This document shows, in pieces, positions 17,096-26,035 of a stretch of 64,000 nt of DNA. The notes under the pieces were generated by a model that did not search any database, was not told where the DNA came from, and saw nothing but the letters and a program-made list of their open reading frames with translations. This DNA is from Halonotius roseus (GTDB lineage Archaea; Halobacteriota; Halobacteria; Halobacteriales; Haloferacaceae). Position 1 is the first letter of the stretch. The number at the start of each line of letters is the position of its first letter. The DNA is taken from the NCBI RefSeq assembly GCF_006861655.1, contig NZ_SESI01000001.1:818328-882327 (forward strand). The letters run 5' to 3'. Made by a program: the position numbers and the translations under genes.

Positions 17096-17260
17096 CCTGA
17101 GACAATCTGTAATTCCATCAGCAGGTGCCCTGAGACAATCTGTAATTCCATCAGCAGGTGCCCTGAGACAATCTGTAATTCCATCAGCAGGTGCCCTGAG
17201 ACAATCTGTAATTCCATCAGCAGGTGCCCTGAGACAATCTGTAGCTCTATCAACAGGTGC
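17096..17260. repeat. 5 x 33-bp tandem repeat between acs and FIST genes
   Basis: Five direct copies at 17096, 17129, 17162, 17195 and 17228. The first four are identical and the fifth has four substitutions. The unit begins CCTGAGACAATCTG and adjoining units form CAGG-TGC-CCTG. Because the unit is 11 codons with no stop, several reading frames remain open across it, on the minus strand giving the repeated peptide SGHLLMELQIV. I regard it as intergenic DNA between two divergent genes, with coding left open. Confidence 0.95.
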
Positions 17261-17301
17261 CGCAAGGTCTTAATACAATAACTAGTAAGAACCGGTAATT
17301 A

Positions 17302-18411
17302 ATGGAGTGTGTCTACAGCTCGGCGACAGGTGAGGAGCTTCGATCCGAGCTTACCACGCTCGGCTCCCGTGGCGATGTCGCGGGGCTGGTGCTGTTGGCG
17401 ACGCCGTCTGTGGATGTGACAAACGGGGGGTTTGAGACAACGCTGCAGTCAGTGCCGGTACCGGTCTGTGGCGGGGTGTTTCCACAGGTGATCGCCGACG
17501 GCGAGCGACACGACTCCGGGTTGCTGGCGATCGGTCTGCCGAACGAACCAACGATCACGGTTGTCTCCGAGCTGAGCGAGCCCGACACCGATCTCGACGC
17601 CTCGCTGCCGGCCGGCGGCTCCGAGGCCGCGTTCGTCTTTGTCGACGCCTACGCCGGCCCCGATGGGGTTGAATCGCTGATCGACGCGCTGTTCCGCACC
17701 TACAGTGTCGGACTCAGCGTTGTCGGCGGCGGTGCCGGCCGCCTTGACGACGACGGGCCGTGTCTGTTCACCGCCGACGGCGTCATCGAGGATGCGGCGG
17801 TGATGGCGGTCGTCGATCGGCCGATCGGGATCGGGGTTCGCCACGGCTGGGAGGAGCTCGCCGGCCCCTTCCGCGTCACCGACGCCGACGGCGGCACGAT
17901 CCGCGAACTTGACGGCGAGCCGGCCTTCGACGTATACAAGGACGCGATCGAAACCAACGCCGAGGCGACGCTGCAACGGGACTCGTTTTTCGAGACCGCC
18001 ACCGCCCACCCGTTCGGCATCAGCCGGCTGGACGGCGAGCCGATCGTCCGCGACCCGTTCGCCGTCGACGGCGCGGCGATCAGCTGTTTCGGCCCCGTCC
18101 CGGAGGGTGAGTTCGTGACCGTCCTCTCCGGGGAGCCCGACACGCTGATCGGGGCCGCCGAGCAGGCGGCCGACACCGCACTCGGCGATGAGACGGTCGC
18201 CGAGGACGCCGAAACGCTCTGTGTCTTCGACTGTATCTCCCGGCAGCTGTATCTCGAAGACAGCTTCGATCGGGAGGTTAGCGCGATCGACACCGACGCG
18301 CTGCCGATGGTCGGCGCGCTCACGATCGGCGAGATCGCCAACGACGGCACCGGCCATCTCGACTACTACAACAAAACAGCGGTCGTTGCGGCGGTGAGTA
18401 CGGATGCCTGA
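17302..18411 (+). CDS. FIST-domain sensory protein
   Basis: 369 residues, soluble. It shows the FIST pattern: an N-terminal domain with SVGLSVVGGGAGRLDDD and the C-terminal domain ending TDALPMVGALTIGEIANDGTGHLDYYNKTAVVAAV, with the GEIA-type motif. FIST domains are predicted ligand-binding sensors in signal transduction. The stop codon overlaps the start of the next gene (8 nt), a histidine kinase, strongly suggesting that the two act as sensor and kinase. Upstream are a TATA-like CTTAATAC at about 17269 and the 33-bp repeats. Confidence 0.88.
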   Translation: MECVYSSATGEELRSELTTLGSRGDVAGLVLLATPSVDVTNGGFETTLQSVPVPVCGGVFPQVIADGERHDSGLLAIGLPNEPTITVVSELSEPDTDLDASLPAGGSEAAFVFVDAYAGPDGVESLIDALFRTYSVGLSVVGGGAGRLDDDGPCLFTADGVIEDAAVMAVVDRPIGIGVRHGWEELAGPFRVTDADGGTIRELDGEPAFDVYKDAIETNAEATLQRDSFFETATAHPFGISRLDGEPIVRDPFAVDGAAISCFGPVPEGEFVTVLSGEPDTLIGAAEQAADTALGDETVAEDAETLCVFDCISRQLYLEDSFDREVSAIDTDALPMVGALTIGEIANDGTGHLDYYNKTAVVAAVSTDA

Positions 18412-20293
18412 GCGCCAACAGCGGGTGCAGGCCCTCTATGAGATCGCCCTCTCGATCGGCGGGAAGGAGACGCTCACCGACACGGCTGACACCGCGCTGG
18501 CGGGCTATCTCCGAAAGCTCAACTGCTCGGTCGGCGGGATCTTCCGGGCGACCGACGAGGGCTATGAGCCGACAGCAACGATCCCGGCCGATCCGACAGA
18601 CAACAGCCTGCTGGCGACCGCGATCGACCGGCTTGCGGAGGTCTCGACCGATGAGCTCCCGATCCACGCGGAGCCAGCCGACGGCACCCACTACTATCTG
18701 TTTCCCCTGCCGGAGTTTGGCGTCCTCGTCATCGGCAAACAGGGTGGGGCGATCGACACCGCAACACAGTCGGCGTTGACACCGCTCAACGAGAAGCTTG
18801 CGGAGGCCTGTCGCAACAAGCTCGTCGAACGCCAGCTTCGGGAGCAGCGCAACCGATTTGAGGCGGTCTTCGACGCCATCCCCGAACCGATCGCCAACAC
18901 CGTCGGCGACGACGGCACCGAACGGATCATCGCCAGCAACAGCGAGTTCGACCGGACGTTCGGCGACACCACGGAACCACCGAAGACGACGGTGGCCTCC
19001 AACCTTGCCGATGCCGACACGGAGTCAGCAGGCCACAACCGCCCGATCAACACCGACGAGAGCAACCGCCGGATCACAACCGAAACGACCTGTGAGACCG
19101 TCGACGGCACCGGCGAGTTCCTGTTTCATGGCGTCCCCGTCGACGGCGAGCAGGCTGCCGAATACATCCATCTGTACGTCGACATCAGCGACCAGAAACG
19201 TCGGGAGGAGACGCTCCAGCGGTATGAGCGACTCGTCGAGAACCTCCCGATCGGCGTCTATCGAACAACACCGGGGGCCGACGGCGAGTTCAAGCTCGTC
19301 AATCAGGGACTTGTGGAGATCCTTGGGGCCGACTCGAAGGACTACTTCGAGAACCGACCCGTCAGCGACATCTACGCCGACCCCGAGGATCGAAAGGCCT
19401 TCAGCGACCAACTGCTGGAGGACGGCACCGTCGACAACGTCGAACTACGGTTTGAGACCGTCGACGGCAACCAGATCTGGGGGGAGGTCTCCGGCATCGT
19501 CACCGAAACCGACGACGGCCCGGTCTTCGAGCTGACACTCCAGGATATCACGACCCGGAAAGAGCGCGACCAACAGCTCGATGTGCTCAACCGGGTGTTG
19601 CGCCACAACCTCCGGAACGCGCTGAACGTGATCGACGGCAACGCGACGATGCTCGAAAACGGGCTCGACGAGGACAGCGACGAGCTCAAACGCCACGTCG
19701 AGGGGATCGAACGCCGGGTGTCGAACCTCGAAGAGCTCAGCGAGAAGGCGGTCACCGTCCGGTCGCTGTTCGATCAGGGGCGGTCGACGACGACCGCCTG
19801 CGACGTGCAGGCGTTGCTCGCGCGGGTCGCCAGGGAGTTCGAGGATCGCCACCCGGAGGCGCGGGTCGTCGTCGACGCCCCCGAGGAGTCGCTGTACGTC
19901 AACGCCGACGTGCGGCTGAAGATGGCGCTCTCGGAGCTGGTCAGCAACGCGGTCGTCCACAACGACCGGTCGACACCGGAGGTGAAGCTAACCACCGAGA
20001 CGGTCACCCGCGACGGCGAGCAGGCTGTCGAGGTCGTCATCACCGACAACGGCCCGGGGATCCCCGAACACGAGCGGCAGGCGATCGAAACCGGCGAGGA
20101 GACGCCGCTCCAACACGGGACGGGGCTGGGCCTGTGGCTGGTCTACTGGGCGATGTCGCTGCTCGGCGGGGATATCCATATCGACGACGCCGACCCCGGC
20201 ACGCGGATCGCGCTGCGGCTCCCACGGGTCGGGGCCGACACCCATCCCCAGTACGACGGCGGAACGGAGATGGCGGTCAACAGCGGCGACTAA
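18404..20293 (+). CDS. cytoplasmic histidine kinase, GAF-PAS-PAS-HK
   Basis: 629 residues, no membrane helices. A GAF-like domain (about 1-140), a first PAS (about 145-265), a second PAS (about 270-390; LVENLPIGVYRTTPGADGEFKLVNQGLVEILG) and a kinase core are visible. The core has the phospho-acceptor RVLRHNLRNALNVIDGNATML, an N box LSELVSNAVVHN, ITDNGPGIPEHE and GTGLGLWLVYWAMSLLGG. Translationally coupled to the preceding FIST gene, so it likely reads that sensor. No receiver-domain partner in the window. Confidence 0.92.
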   Translation: MPERQQRVQALYEIALSIGGKETLTDTADTALAGYLRKLNCSVGGIFRATDEGYEPTATIPADPTDNSLLATAIDRLAEVSTDELPIHAEPADGTHYYLFPLPEFGVLVIGKQGGAIDTATQSALTPLNEKLAEACRNKLVERQLREQRNRFEAVFDAIPEPIANTVGDDGTERIIASNSEFDRTFGDTTEPPKTTVASNLADADTESAGHNRPINTDESNRRITTETTCETVDGTGEFLFHGVPVDGEQAAEYIHLYVDISDQKRREETLQRYERLVENLPIGVYRTTPGADGEFKLVNQGLVEILGADSKDYFENRPVSDIYADPEDRKAFSDQLLEDGTVDNVELRFETVDGNQIWGEVSGIVTETDDGPVFELTLQDITTRKERDQQLDVLNRVLRHNLRNALNVIDGNATMLENGLDEDSDELKRHVEGIERRVSNLEELSEKAVTVRSLFDQGRSTTTACDVQALLARVAREFEDRHPEARVVVDAPEESLYVNADVRLKMALSELVSNAVVHNDRSTPEVKLTTETVTRDGEQAVEVVITDNGPGIPEHERQAIETGEETPLQHGTGLGLWLVYWAMSLLGGDIHIDDADPGTRIALRLPRVGADTHPQYDGGTEMAVNSGD

Positions 20294-20931
20294 CCGAAGT
20301 TTTCGACTTTCGCGGCATCCGCGTCGCCACCGGCAGCGTCGATCGCGTCGGTCGCCGCGGTCACAAACTCGTCGAAGCCGTAGACAAACACCTGTTCTCC
20401 ATCATCGGCGGTGACCGCCTCGTCGACCGCGGCGGCAAACTCCTCGTCGGTCGTGATCGTGACGGTCGCGCCGGCCTCCGCAAGCGCGTCAAGCCGCGTT
20501 TCGTGTACCGGTGTTTCGGCGCGGTAGACGAGATGTGCCGCGTTGCCGTCGGCGACCGCGCGCTCACCGATGCCGATGGCCGGCCCGATGCCGGGGCCGC
20601 CAGCCAACACGACAACGCGGGGTTCACCCTCGTAGTAGTCCGATCCGAACGGGCCGCTCATGTCGATCGTGTCGCCGGCCGAGAGGGCGGCGAGATGCTC
20701 GCTGAACGGGCCGCTCTCGTCGGGATCGATCTCGACGGTGATCTCGAAGGTGTCGACCACGTCGGGCGAGGAGAGCGTATAAAATCGGGCGTACTCCTCG
20801 CCGTCGACGGTCGCCAGCAGCTTGACGAACTGTCCCGGCTGCGCACTGAACCCGTCGGGGGTTTCGAACTCGATGGCGACCGTCTCGGGGCCGACTGCGG
20901 TCACGTCTGTGACCGTCACCGTCGCATCCAT
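20290..20931 (-). CDS. FAD-dependent ferredoxin-NAD(P)H reductase family oxidoreductase
   Basis: 213 residues, a short FNR-fold protein. The N-terminal beta-barrel has the flavin-binding RFYTLSSPD and MSGPFGSDYYEG, and the C-terminal Rossmann part has VVLAGGPGIGPAIGIGERA and the terminal FVYGFDEFVTAATDAI. It transfers electrons between NAD(P)H and a one-electron carrier, probably ferredoxin. Located beside the ferredoxin-dependent korAB genes but divergent from them. The stop overlaps the end of the convergent kinase gene by 4 nt. Confidence 0.85.
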   Translation of the reverse strand: MDATVTVTDVTAVGPETVAIEFETPDGFSAQPGQFVKLLATVDGEEYARFYTLSSPDVVDTFEITVEIDPDESGPFSEHLAALSAGDTIDMSGPFGSDYYEGEPRVVVLAGGPGIGPAIGIGERAVADGNAAHLVYRAETPVHETRLDALAEAGATVTITTDEEFAAAVDEAVTADDGEQVFVYGFDEFVTAATDAIDAAGGDADAAKVENFG

Positions 20932-21015
20932 ACACCTCCTTCGGGAGCGACGCCAAAGGGTCTTTGTTCTCTGGTGTGGCGGCGGTTGGCTGGTCGGTGG
21001 TGATCACGATCATCG

Positions 21016-21083
21016 CGCGCAGCGAGCGCGTGGTCGACCGTAGGGAGACCACGGTCGCTCAAACGGCGACCGAAGGGAGCCGT
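21016..21083. repeat. hairpin cluster in the FNR-korA intergenic region
   Basis: The 359-bp gap between the FNR-type gene and korA carries short hairpins: a CGCGC/GCGCG stem around 21016-21030, CGTGGTC (21029-21035) with GACCACG (21047-21053), and ACGGC (21063-21067) with GCCGT (21079-21083). The last two share almost the same 11-nt loop, GACCGTAGGGA and GACCGAAGGGA. The rest of the gap shows no gene that I can support; korA's promoter should lie near 21250. Confidence 0.6.
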
Positions 21084-21290
21084 GAGAGCCCCCAACGCCA
21101 GCGCGCGGGGCTTTCGAGATGGTTCCAGTTTCCCCGGCTTATCTGAACACGACCATGTGCGCAACCGGAAACGGTTAAAAACGTCATCTTCGTTTGTAGA
21201 TATCCGAACAGAAGCCCGGAATACTGCCGGTACAGCGGGTGGTGTTTCAGAAGCCTTTTGATTTGTGGTGAAGTAGGGCGGACACTACCA

Positions 21291-23054
21291 ATGCCTGCGG
21301 ATTTCAACTGGGCTGTCGGCGGCGAGGCCGGCGACGGCATCGACTCTACGGGGAAGATCTTCGCTCAGGCACTCTCGCGGGCCGGCCGCCACGTGTTCAC
21401 CTCGAAGGATTTCGCCTCACGTATCCGCGGCGGATACACGGCGTACAAGATCCGCACGTCGGTCGACCGCGTCCAGAGTGTCGTCAACCGTCTCGACGTG
21501 TTGATCGCGTTGACCCCCCGAACCATCGAGGAGAACCGCGATGAGCTCCATGATGGCTCGGTGATCATCTACGACGGCGAGCGCACCACGATGCAGGACG
21601 CGCCGATCCCCGACGACGTCGTCGGCCTCGACGTGCCCCTCAAACGGCTCGCCGAGGACGCCGGCGGCGCGATCATGCGCAACGTCGTCGCGCTGGGGGC
21701 GGCCTGTGCGGTCACCGGGTTCCCGATCGAAAACCTCGACAGCGCGCTCGAAAAGCGGTTCGGCGCGAAAGGCCAGAAGCTCGTCGACAACAACAAGGAG
21801 GCCGCCCGGAAGGGCCAATCCTACGTCGATGAGAACCACGATCACGAGTTCGACTACGACCTCGAAACGACCGACAACGACTACGTCCTGTTGAACGGCG
21901 ATGAGGCCATCGGCATGGGCGCGATCGCCGCCGGCTGTCGGTACTACGCCGGCTACCCGATCACGCCAGCGACCGATGTGATGGAGTACCTCAAGGGCCG
22001 GATCGAGCAGTACGGCGGCCACGTCGTCCAGGCCGAGGACGAACTCTCGGCGATCAACATGGCACTGGGCGCGGCCCGCGCAGGTGCCCGATCGATGACC
22101 GCAACATCGGGGCCGGGGATCGATCTCATGGCCGAAACCTTTGGACTCGTGGCGACGACCGAAACGCCACTGGTCATCTGTAATGTGATGCGGTCGGGGC
22201 CCTCGACAGGGATGCCGACCAAACAGGAACAGGGCGATCTCAACGCGATGCTGTATGGTGGTCACGGCGAGATCCCCCGCTTTGTGCTCGCGCCGACAAC
22301 GATCGATGAATGCTTCTGGAAGACCGTCGAGGCGTTCAACCTCGCCGAAAAATACCAGCTGCCAGTCTACCTCACCGCCGACCTCTCCCTAGCGGTGACC
22401 GAACAGACCTTCGAGCCCGACGCATTCAATATGGACGAGGTGGAGATCGACCGCGGGAAGCTCGTCGACGAGGACGGCCTCGCCGAGTGGCAGAACGAAA
22501 AGGGCCAGTTCAAACCGCACGCCATCACCGAGGACGGGATCAGCCCGCGGGCGGTTCCCGGTACGGACGAGGGCGCCCACATGACGACCGGCCTCGAACA
22601 CGACGAGTTGGGTCGGCGTACGGAGGACACTGACATGCGGATCAAACAGGTCGACAAACGCGACCGGAAGGTCGAGACGGCCGAACAGCGAGAGGAGTGG
22701 GAGCCCCGAGAGTTCGGCGAAAGCGACGCCGACACGCTGATCGTCTCGTGGGGCTCCAACGAGGGCGCGATGGTCGAAGCCATCGACATGCTCGCCGACC
22801 GCGGGATCGACGTGCGGTTCATCTCGGTGCCGTACATCTTCCCGCGGCCCGACCTGAGTGACGCCATCGACGACGCCGAGGACGTGTTTGTCGTCGAGTG
22901 CAACAACAACGGCCAGTTCGCCGACCTGCTCGAACGCGACGCCCTCGCCCGCGTCGACCGGATCAACAAGTACAACGGCGTTCGCTTTACCGCGGACGAA
23001 CTCGCCGAGCGGATCAGCGGGGCTCTCGCCGACGCCCCGGAGGTATCACAATGA
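21291..23054 (+). CDS. korA: 2-oxoacid:ferredoxin oxidoreductase, gamma-alpha fused subunit
   Basis: 587 residues starting at the ATG at 21291 (MPADFNWAVGGEAGDGIDSTG). The N-terminal gamma domain (1-190) is followed by the alpha domain with GMGAIAAGCRYYAGYPITPATDVMEYL and TATSGPGIDLMAETFGL. With the beta subunit it oxidises a 2-oxoacid to acyl-CoA, reducing ferredoxin; haloarchaea use this instead of dehydrogenase complexes. The fused gamma-alpha length fits the haloarchaeal 2-oxoglutarate enzyme (KorA) better than the longer PorA, but this is from memory. The beta gene starts 4 nt before this stop. Confidence 0.85.
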   Translation: MPADFNWAVGGEAGDGIDSTGKIFAQALSRAGRHVFTSKDFASRIRGGYTAYKIRTSVDRVQSVVNRLDVLIALTPRTIEENRDELHDGSVIIYDGERTTMQDAPIPDDVVGLDVPLKRLAEDAGGAIMRNVVALGAACAVTGFPIENLDSALEKRFGAKGQKLVDNNKEAARKGQSYVDENHDHEFDYDLETTDNDYVLLNGDEAIGMGAIAAGCRYYAGYPITPATDVMEYLKGRIEQYGGHVVQAEDELSAINMALGAARAGARSMTATSGPGIDLMAETFGLVATTETPLVICNVMRSGPSTGMPTKQEQGDLNAMLYGGHGEIPRFVLAPTTIDECFWKTVEAFNLAEKYQLPVYLTADLSLAVTEQTFEPDAFNMDEVEIDRGKLVDEDGLAEWQNEKGQFKPHAITEDGISPRAVPGTDEGAHMTTGLEHDELGRRTEDTDMRIKQVDKRDRKVETAEQREEWEPREFGESDADTLIVSWGSNEGAMVEAIDMLADRGIDVRFISVPYIFPRPDLSDAIDDAEDVFVVECNNNGQFADLLERDALARVDRINKYNGVRFTADELAERISGALADAPEVSQ

Positions 23055-23914
23055 GCTCAGACGTACGTTTCACCGACTTCAAATCCGACAAACAACCGAC
23101 CTGGTGTCCCGGCTGCGGTGACTTCGGGACGATGAACGGGATGATGAAAGCACTCGCCAACACCGGCAACGACCCCGACAACACCTTTGTCGTTGCTGGA
23201 ATTGGCTGTTCCGGCAAGATCGGGACGTACATGCACAGCTACGCGCTCCACGGCGTTCACGGTCGGGCCCTGCCGTTGGCGGCGGGCGTCAAGATGGCCA
23301 ATCCCGACCTCGAAGTGATGGCCGCCGGCGGCGACGGCGACGGCTACTCCATCGGTGTTGGCCACTTCATCCACGCTGTCCGCCGGAACGTCGATATGAC
23401 CTACGTCGTCATGGACAACCGAATCTACGGGCTGACGAAGGGCCAAGCCTCACCGACCTCGCGTGAGGACTTCGAAACGTCGACGACGCCGGAGGGGCCG
23501 AAACAGCCGCCAGTGAACCCGCTCGCGCTCGCGCTGTCGGCGGGCGCGACGTTTATCGCCCAATCGTTCTCGTCGGATGCGATGCGACACACCGAGATCG
23601 TCCAAGAGGCGATCGAACACGACGGGTTCGGCTTCGTCAACGTCTTCAGCCCGTGTGTGACGTTCAACGACGTCGACACCTACGACTACTTCCGCGACGA
23701 GCTGGTCGATGTCGGCGAAACCGATCACGATCCAACTGACCTTGAGGCAGCTCAAGACGTGATCCTTGACGCCGAAAACGAGTATCAGGGCGTGCTCTAT
23801 CAGAACGAACAGGCCAACGCCTACGGCGCGGAACACGGCCTCACCGAAAACATGGCTGAGATCCCCGACGGCGCGCCCGAGGATGCGACTGATCTGGTGC
23901 GGGAGTTCTACTGA
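23051..23914 (+). CDS. korB: 2-oxoacid:ferredoxin oxidoreductase, beta subunit
   Basis: 287 residues, start ATG at 23051 overlapping the alpha stop (ATGA). It binds thiamine diphosphate: AAGGDGDGYSIGVGHF and the downstream MDNRIYGLTKGQASPTS match the ThDP motif and its flanks. Cysteines in TWCPGCGDFG and VVAGIGCSG should ligate an iron-sulfur cluster. It completes the complex with the fused alpha/gamma chain. The kor assignment over por follows the length; substrate specificity is not visible. Confidence 0.87.
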   Translation: MSSDVRFTDFKSDKQPTWCPGCGDFGTMNGMMKALANTGNDPDNTFVVAGIGCSGKIGTYMHSYALHGVHGRALPLAAGVKMANPDLEVMAAGGDGDGYSIGVGHFIHAVRRNVDMTYVVMDNRIYGLTKGQASPTSREDFETSTTPEGPKQPPVNPLALALSAGATFIAQSFSSDAMRHTEIVQEAIEHDGFGFVNVFSPCVTFNDVDTYDYFRDELVDVGETDHDPTDLEAAQDVILDAENEYQGVLYQNEQANAYGAEHGLTENMAEIPDGAPEDATDLVREFY

Positions 23915-23918
23915 CTGC

Positions 23919-24314
23919 TCACTGGGTGCGGAATTCGACGCTGAAATCCGGAGTTAGAGTTACAATTAGGGATGCACTCGGCTCGCCCGTTGGCGACCAC
24001 TGCGTCGTCTGAACGCCGCTTTCCTGCGCTGTTTCTGTCGCCTCGAATGTGACCGTGACCTCGTATCTGCCCGGCGGTGCGACATCGGTAAGCGTCGATC
24101 GATAGCCCGCCGTCGGCGGTGTTTTCGTCCGGCGGTCATACACCGTTGCTGCATCCGAAAGGAGCCCACCCTCGCGCTGAACAGTGATCGTCTTCCACAC
24201 CGTTTGGTCGGTCTGGTTTGCGATCTGGATATTGCCGCTCTCGGCGCGAGAGAACGAACAGCCTGAGAGCGGAACCACAGCAGCAACCGAGAGGAGAACC
24301 GACCGTCGCCTCAT
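23919..24314 (-). CDS. predicted lipoprotein, beta-rich
   Basis: 131 residues from the ATG at 24312-24314. The leader MRRRSVLLSVAAVVPLSGCSF has an Arg cluster, a hydrophobic stretch and a lipobox LSGC. The mature part is beta-rich (ESGNIQIANQTDQTVWKTITVQREG ... TVTFEATETAQES), reminiscent of small Ig-like surface proteins. No family recognised. It is convergent with korB, 4 nt away, and its promoter region is shared with the downstream DUF4397 gene on the other strand. Confidence 0.7.
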   Translation of the reverse strand: MRRRSVLLSVAAVVPLSGCSFSRAESGNIQIANQTDQTVWKTITVQREGGLLSDAATVYDRRTKTPPTAGYRSTLTDVAPPGRYEVTVTFEATETAQESGVQTTQWSPTGEPSASLIVTLTPDFSVEFRTQ

Positions 24315-24472
24315 ACCACACCGCTTCACAATCGGCAACTAAGTGTTTTCTCCGTCCTGTGCCAGCAACGATTCCGGTCGAATTTGGGAAAGAGTTCGGC
24401 CCTACCCCGGCGTGACCCCGGAGAAACCTCGGAAATGATTCATGTTAGAGAGAGTCGTTGATCTATCCGACG

Positions 24473-25309
24473 ATGTCAACACATGACCGACGAACGGTAC
24501 TGAAGTCCGCTGGTGGTCTCGCACTGATCGGCACCCTCGCTGGCTGCGCCGGAGGCGGCGGTGGCGGCGGTGGCGATGGCAGCGAGGAATCCGGCGCCGG
24601 AGGCGGCGGTGGCGGCGGTGGCGATGGCAGCGAGGAATCCGGCGACGGAAGCGACGAGGAGATGAGCGAGGAGGAATCCAACGGCGACGAGGAGAGCGAA
24701 CCCGACGCGAGCATCCGGGTCGCCCACCTCTCGCCGGACGCGCCGAACGTCGATGTCTACGTCGCCGGCGACGCCGTCCTTGAGGACGTACCCTACCGGA
24801 CGGTCAGCGACTACCTCGACATCCAGTCGGGCACCTACCAGGTGATGATCACTGCCGCCGGCGACATGGATACTGTCGTCTACGATCAGGAACTCGAAGT
24901 CCCCGCCGGGGAGTTCACCATCGCTGCGCTCGGCGAACTCGCCGAGGAGAACGAGGCCTTCGGCGTCGAGGTCTACGAGGACGATGTCTCCGATCCCGGC
25001 GAGGAGGCCCGGATCCGGCTCGTCCACGCCGCACCGGACGCGCCGAACGTTGACGTGACCGTCGGCGGCGACCCGCTGTTCACCGACGTGCCGTTCGGCG
25101 CGGCGGGGTCGACGACCGTCGCCGCCGGCGAGTACACCCTAGAGGTTCGCCCGGCGACCGAGAACAACGACGGCGATGTCGTCGCCGAGTTCGATGTCGC
25201 CCCGGAGGCCGGCGTCGTCTACACCGGGTTCGCGGTCGGCTACCTCGCGCCCGACGACGCCCCCGCTGACGCGCCGTTCGACCTCGAATTAGTCGTTGAC
25301 GCCGAGTAG
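24473..25309 (+). CDS. DUF4397-domain lipoprotein
   Basis: 278 residues, start ATG at 24473. The leader (MSTHDRRTVLKSAGGLALIGTLAGCAGG) has a Tat-like RR and a lipobox LAGC, so the protein is exported folded and lipid-anchored. A Gly/Ser/Glu-rich linker follows, then two tandem DUF4397-type repeats opening RVAHLSPDAPNVDVYVAG and RLVHAAPDAPNVDVTVGG. Such proteins are cell-surface and of unknown role. The linker contains an exact-looking 48-bp duplication, giving two copies of GGGGGGGGDGSEESG. Confidence 0.88.
   Translation: MSTHDRRTVLKSAGGLALIGTLAGCAGGGGGGGGDGSEESGAGGGGGGGGDGSEESGDGSDEEMSEEESNGDEESEPDASIRVAHLSPDAPNVDVYVAGDAVLEDVPYRTVSDYLDIQSGTYQVMITAAGDMDTVVYDQELEVPAGEFTIAALGELAEENEAFGVEVYEDDVSDPGEEARIRLVHAAPDAPNVDVTVGGDPLFTDVPFGAAGSTTVAAGEYTLEVRPATENNDGDVVAEFDVAPEAGVVYTGFAVGYLAPDDAPADAPFDLELVVDAE
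24551..24645. repeat. 2 x 48-bp in-frame duplication in lipoprotein linker
   Basis: Copies begin at 24551 and 24599 within the DUF4397 lipoprotein gene, near-identical, encoding two Gly-rich/GSEESG blocks. The 16-codon unit keeps the frame, so linker length could vary between strains. Confidence 0.9.
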
Positions 25310-25422
25310 GAGCCCTCCCGCCATCGAACAGCCCGCCATCGACGCCGGGGAGCAACCGGCCACAGGTGTCACTGTTTCGTAACAACGATATCTTTAGGCT
25401 GGTTGCAGCCGACACTGGTGAT

Positions 25423-25701
25423 ATGGAGGCCGTTCTGTGGTACGTGTTGACCGGTACCCGTGGCGGACCCAATCGCGTCCGCATCCTCCGGGCTATCGAC
25501 GACCGACCACGGAACGCCAACCAGTTGGCTGAGATGCTGGATCTCGACTACTCGACGATCCGGCATCACTTGGACGTGCTGTTGGAACACGGGATCGTCA
25601 CAAAAACCGGTGACGGGTATGGGGCGGTGTACTCGCCGACTGAAACGGCCCAGCACAACTGGGATCTGATCGAGGAGATCGCCGAGGAGCTATCAGTATG
25701 A
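25423..25701 (+). CDS. small winged-helix regulator (ArsR-like)
   Basis: 92 residues from the ATG at 25423. The core NRVRILRAIDDRPRNANQLAEMLDLDYSTIRHHLDVLLEHGIVTKTGDGYGAVYSP is a winged helix-turn-helix with the recognition helix at about residues 45-60. The start MEAVLWYVLTGTRGGPN resembles haloarchaeal ArsR/MarR-type regulators. No metal-binding cysteines are present, so it is not a classic ArsR sensor. It is followed 28 nt later by a membrane protein gene that it may control or accompany. Confidence 0.82.
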   Translation: MEAVLWYVLTGTRGGPNRVRILRAIDDRPRNANQLAEMLDLDYSTIRHHLDVLLEHGIVTKTGDGYGAVYSPTETAQHNWDLIEEIAEELSV

Positions 25702-25729
25702 CAACGACACATCACAGGGGAGCGGATCG

Positions 25730-26035
25730 ATGATCGGGTTGGTGGATATTGCCCGGGTGAGCGTCGCGTTAAACGCAGGGATGCTGGTCGTCCTGACAGG
25801 GATCTGGCTGCGCAACTACCGGGCGTTCGCTTCAAAACACGGCCTCGGCCTGGCGATCTTCGGGATCGTGTTGCTCGCCCAGAATCTGCTGTCGCTGTAC
25901 TTCTATCTGTTCCACCCGGTGTTGGCGTCGTGGTTTGCGACCGATATGCCGCCGCTGGCCTGGCAGGCCAACATCGTCATCCACGTCTTCCAGTCAGTCG
26001 CGCTGGCGTTTCTGCTGTGGGTGACGTGGGATTGA
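25730..26035 (+). CDS. small three-helix membrane protein
   Basis: 101 residues, three hydrophobic helices (about 3-25, 38-62, 78-99), beginning MIGLVDIARVSVALNAGMLVVLTGIWLRNYRAF. No family named with confidence. The pairing with an upstream winged-helix gene in the same direction recurs in haloarchaea as far as I recall. It ends in WVTWD, adjoining the convergent DUF6517 gene with no gap. Confidence 0.72.
   Translation: MIGLVDIARVSVALNAGMLVVLTGIWLRNYRAFASKHGLGLAIFGIVLLAQNLLSLYFYLFHPVLASWFATDMPPLAWQANIVIHVFQSVALAFLLWVTWD

Noticed and set aside
17096-17260. CRISPR array
   Set aside because: Units are contiguous with no spacers and there are no cas genes.
17029-17281. Protein-coding frames of 76-82 codons across the 33-bp repeats
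   Set aside because: Frames stay open on both strands only because the unit lacks stops; kept as a possibility in the finding, not annotated as genes.
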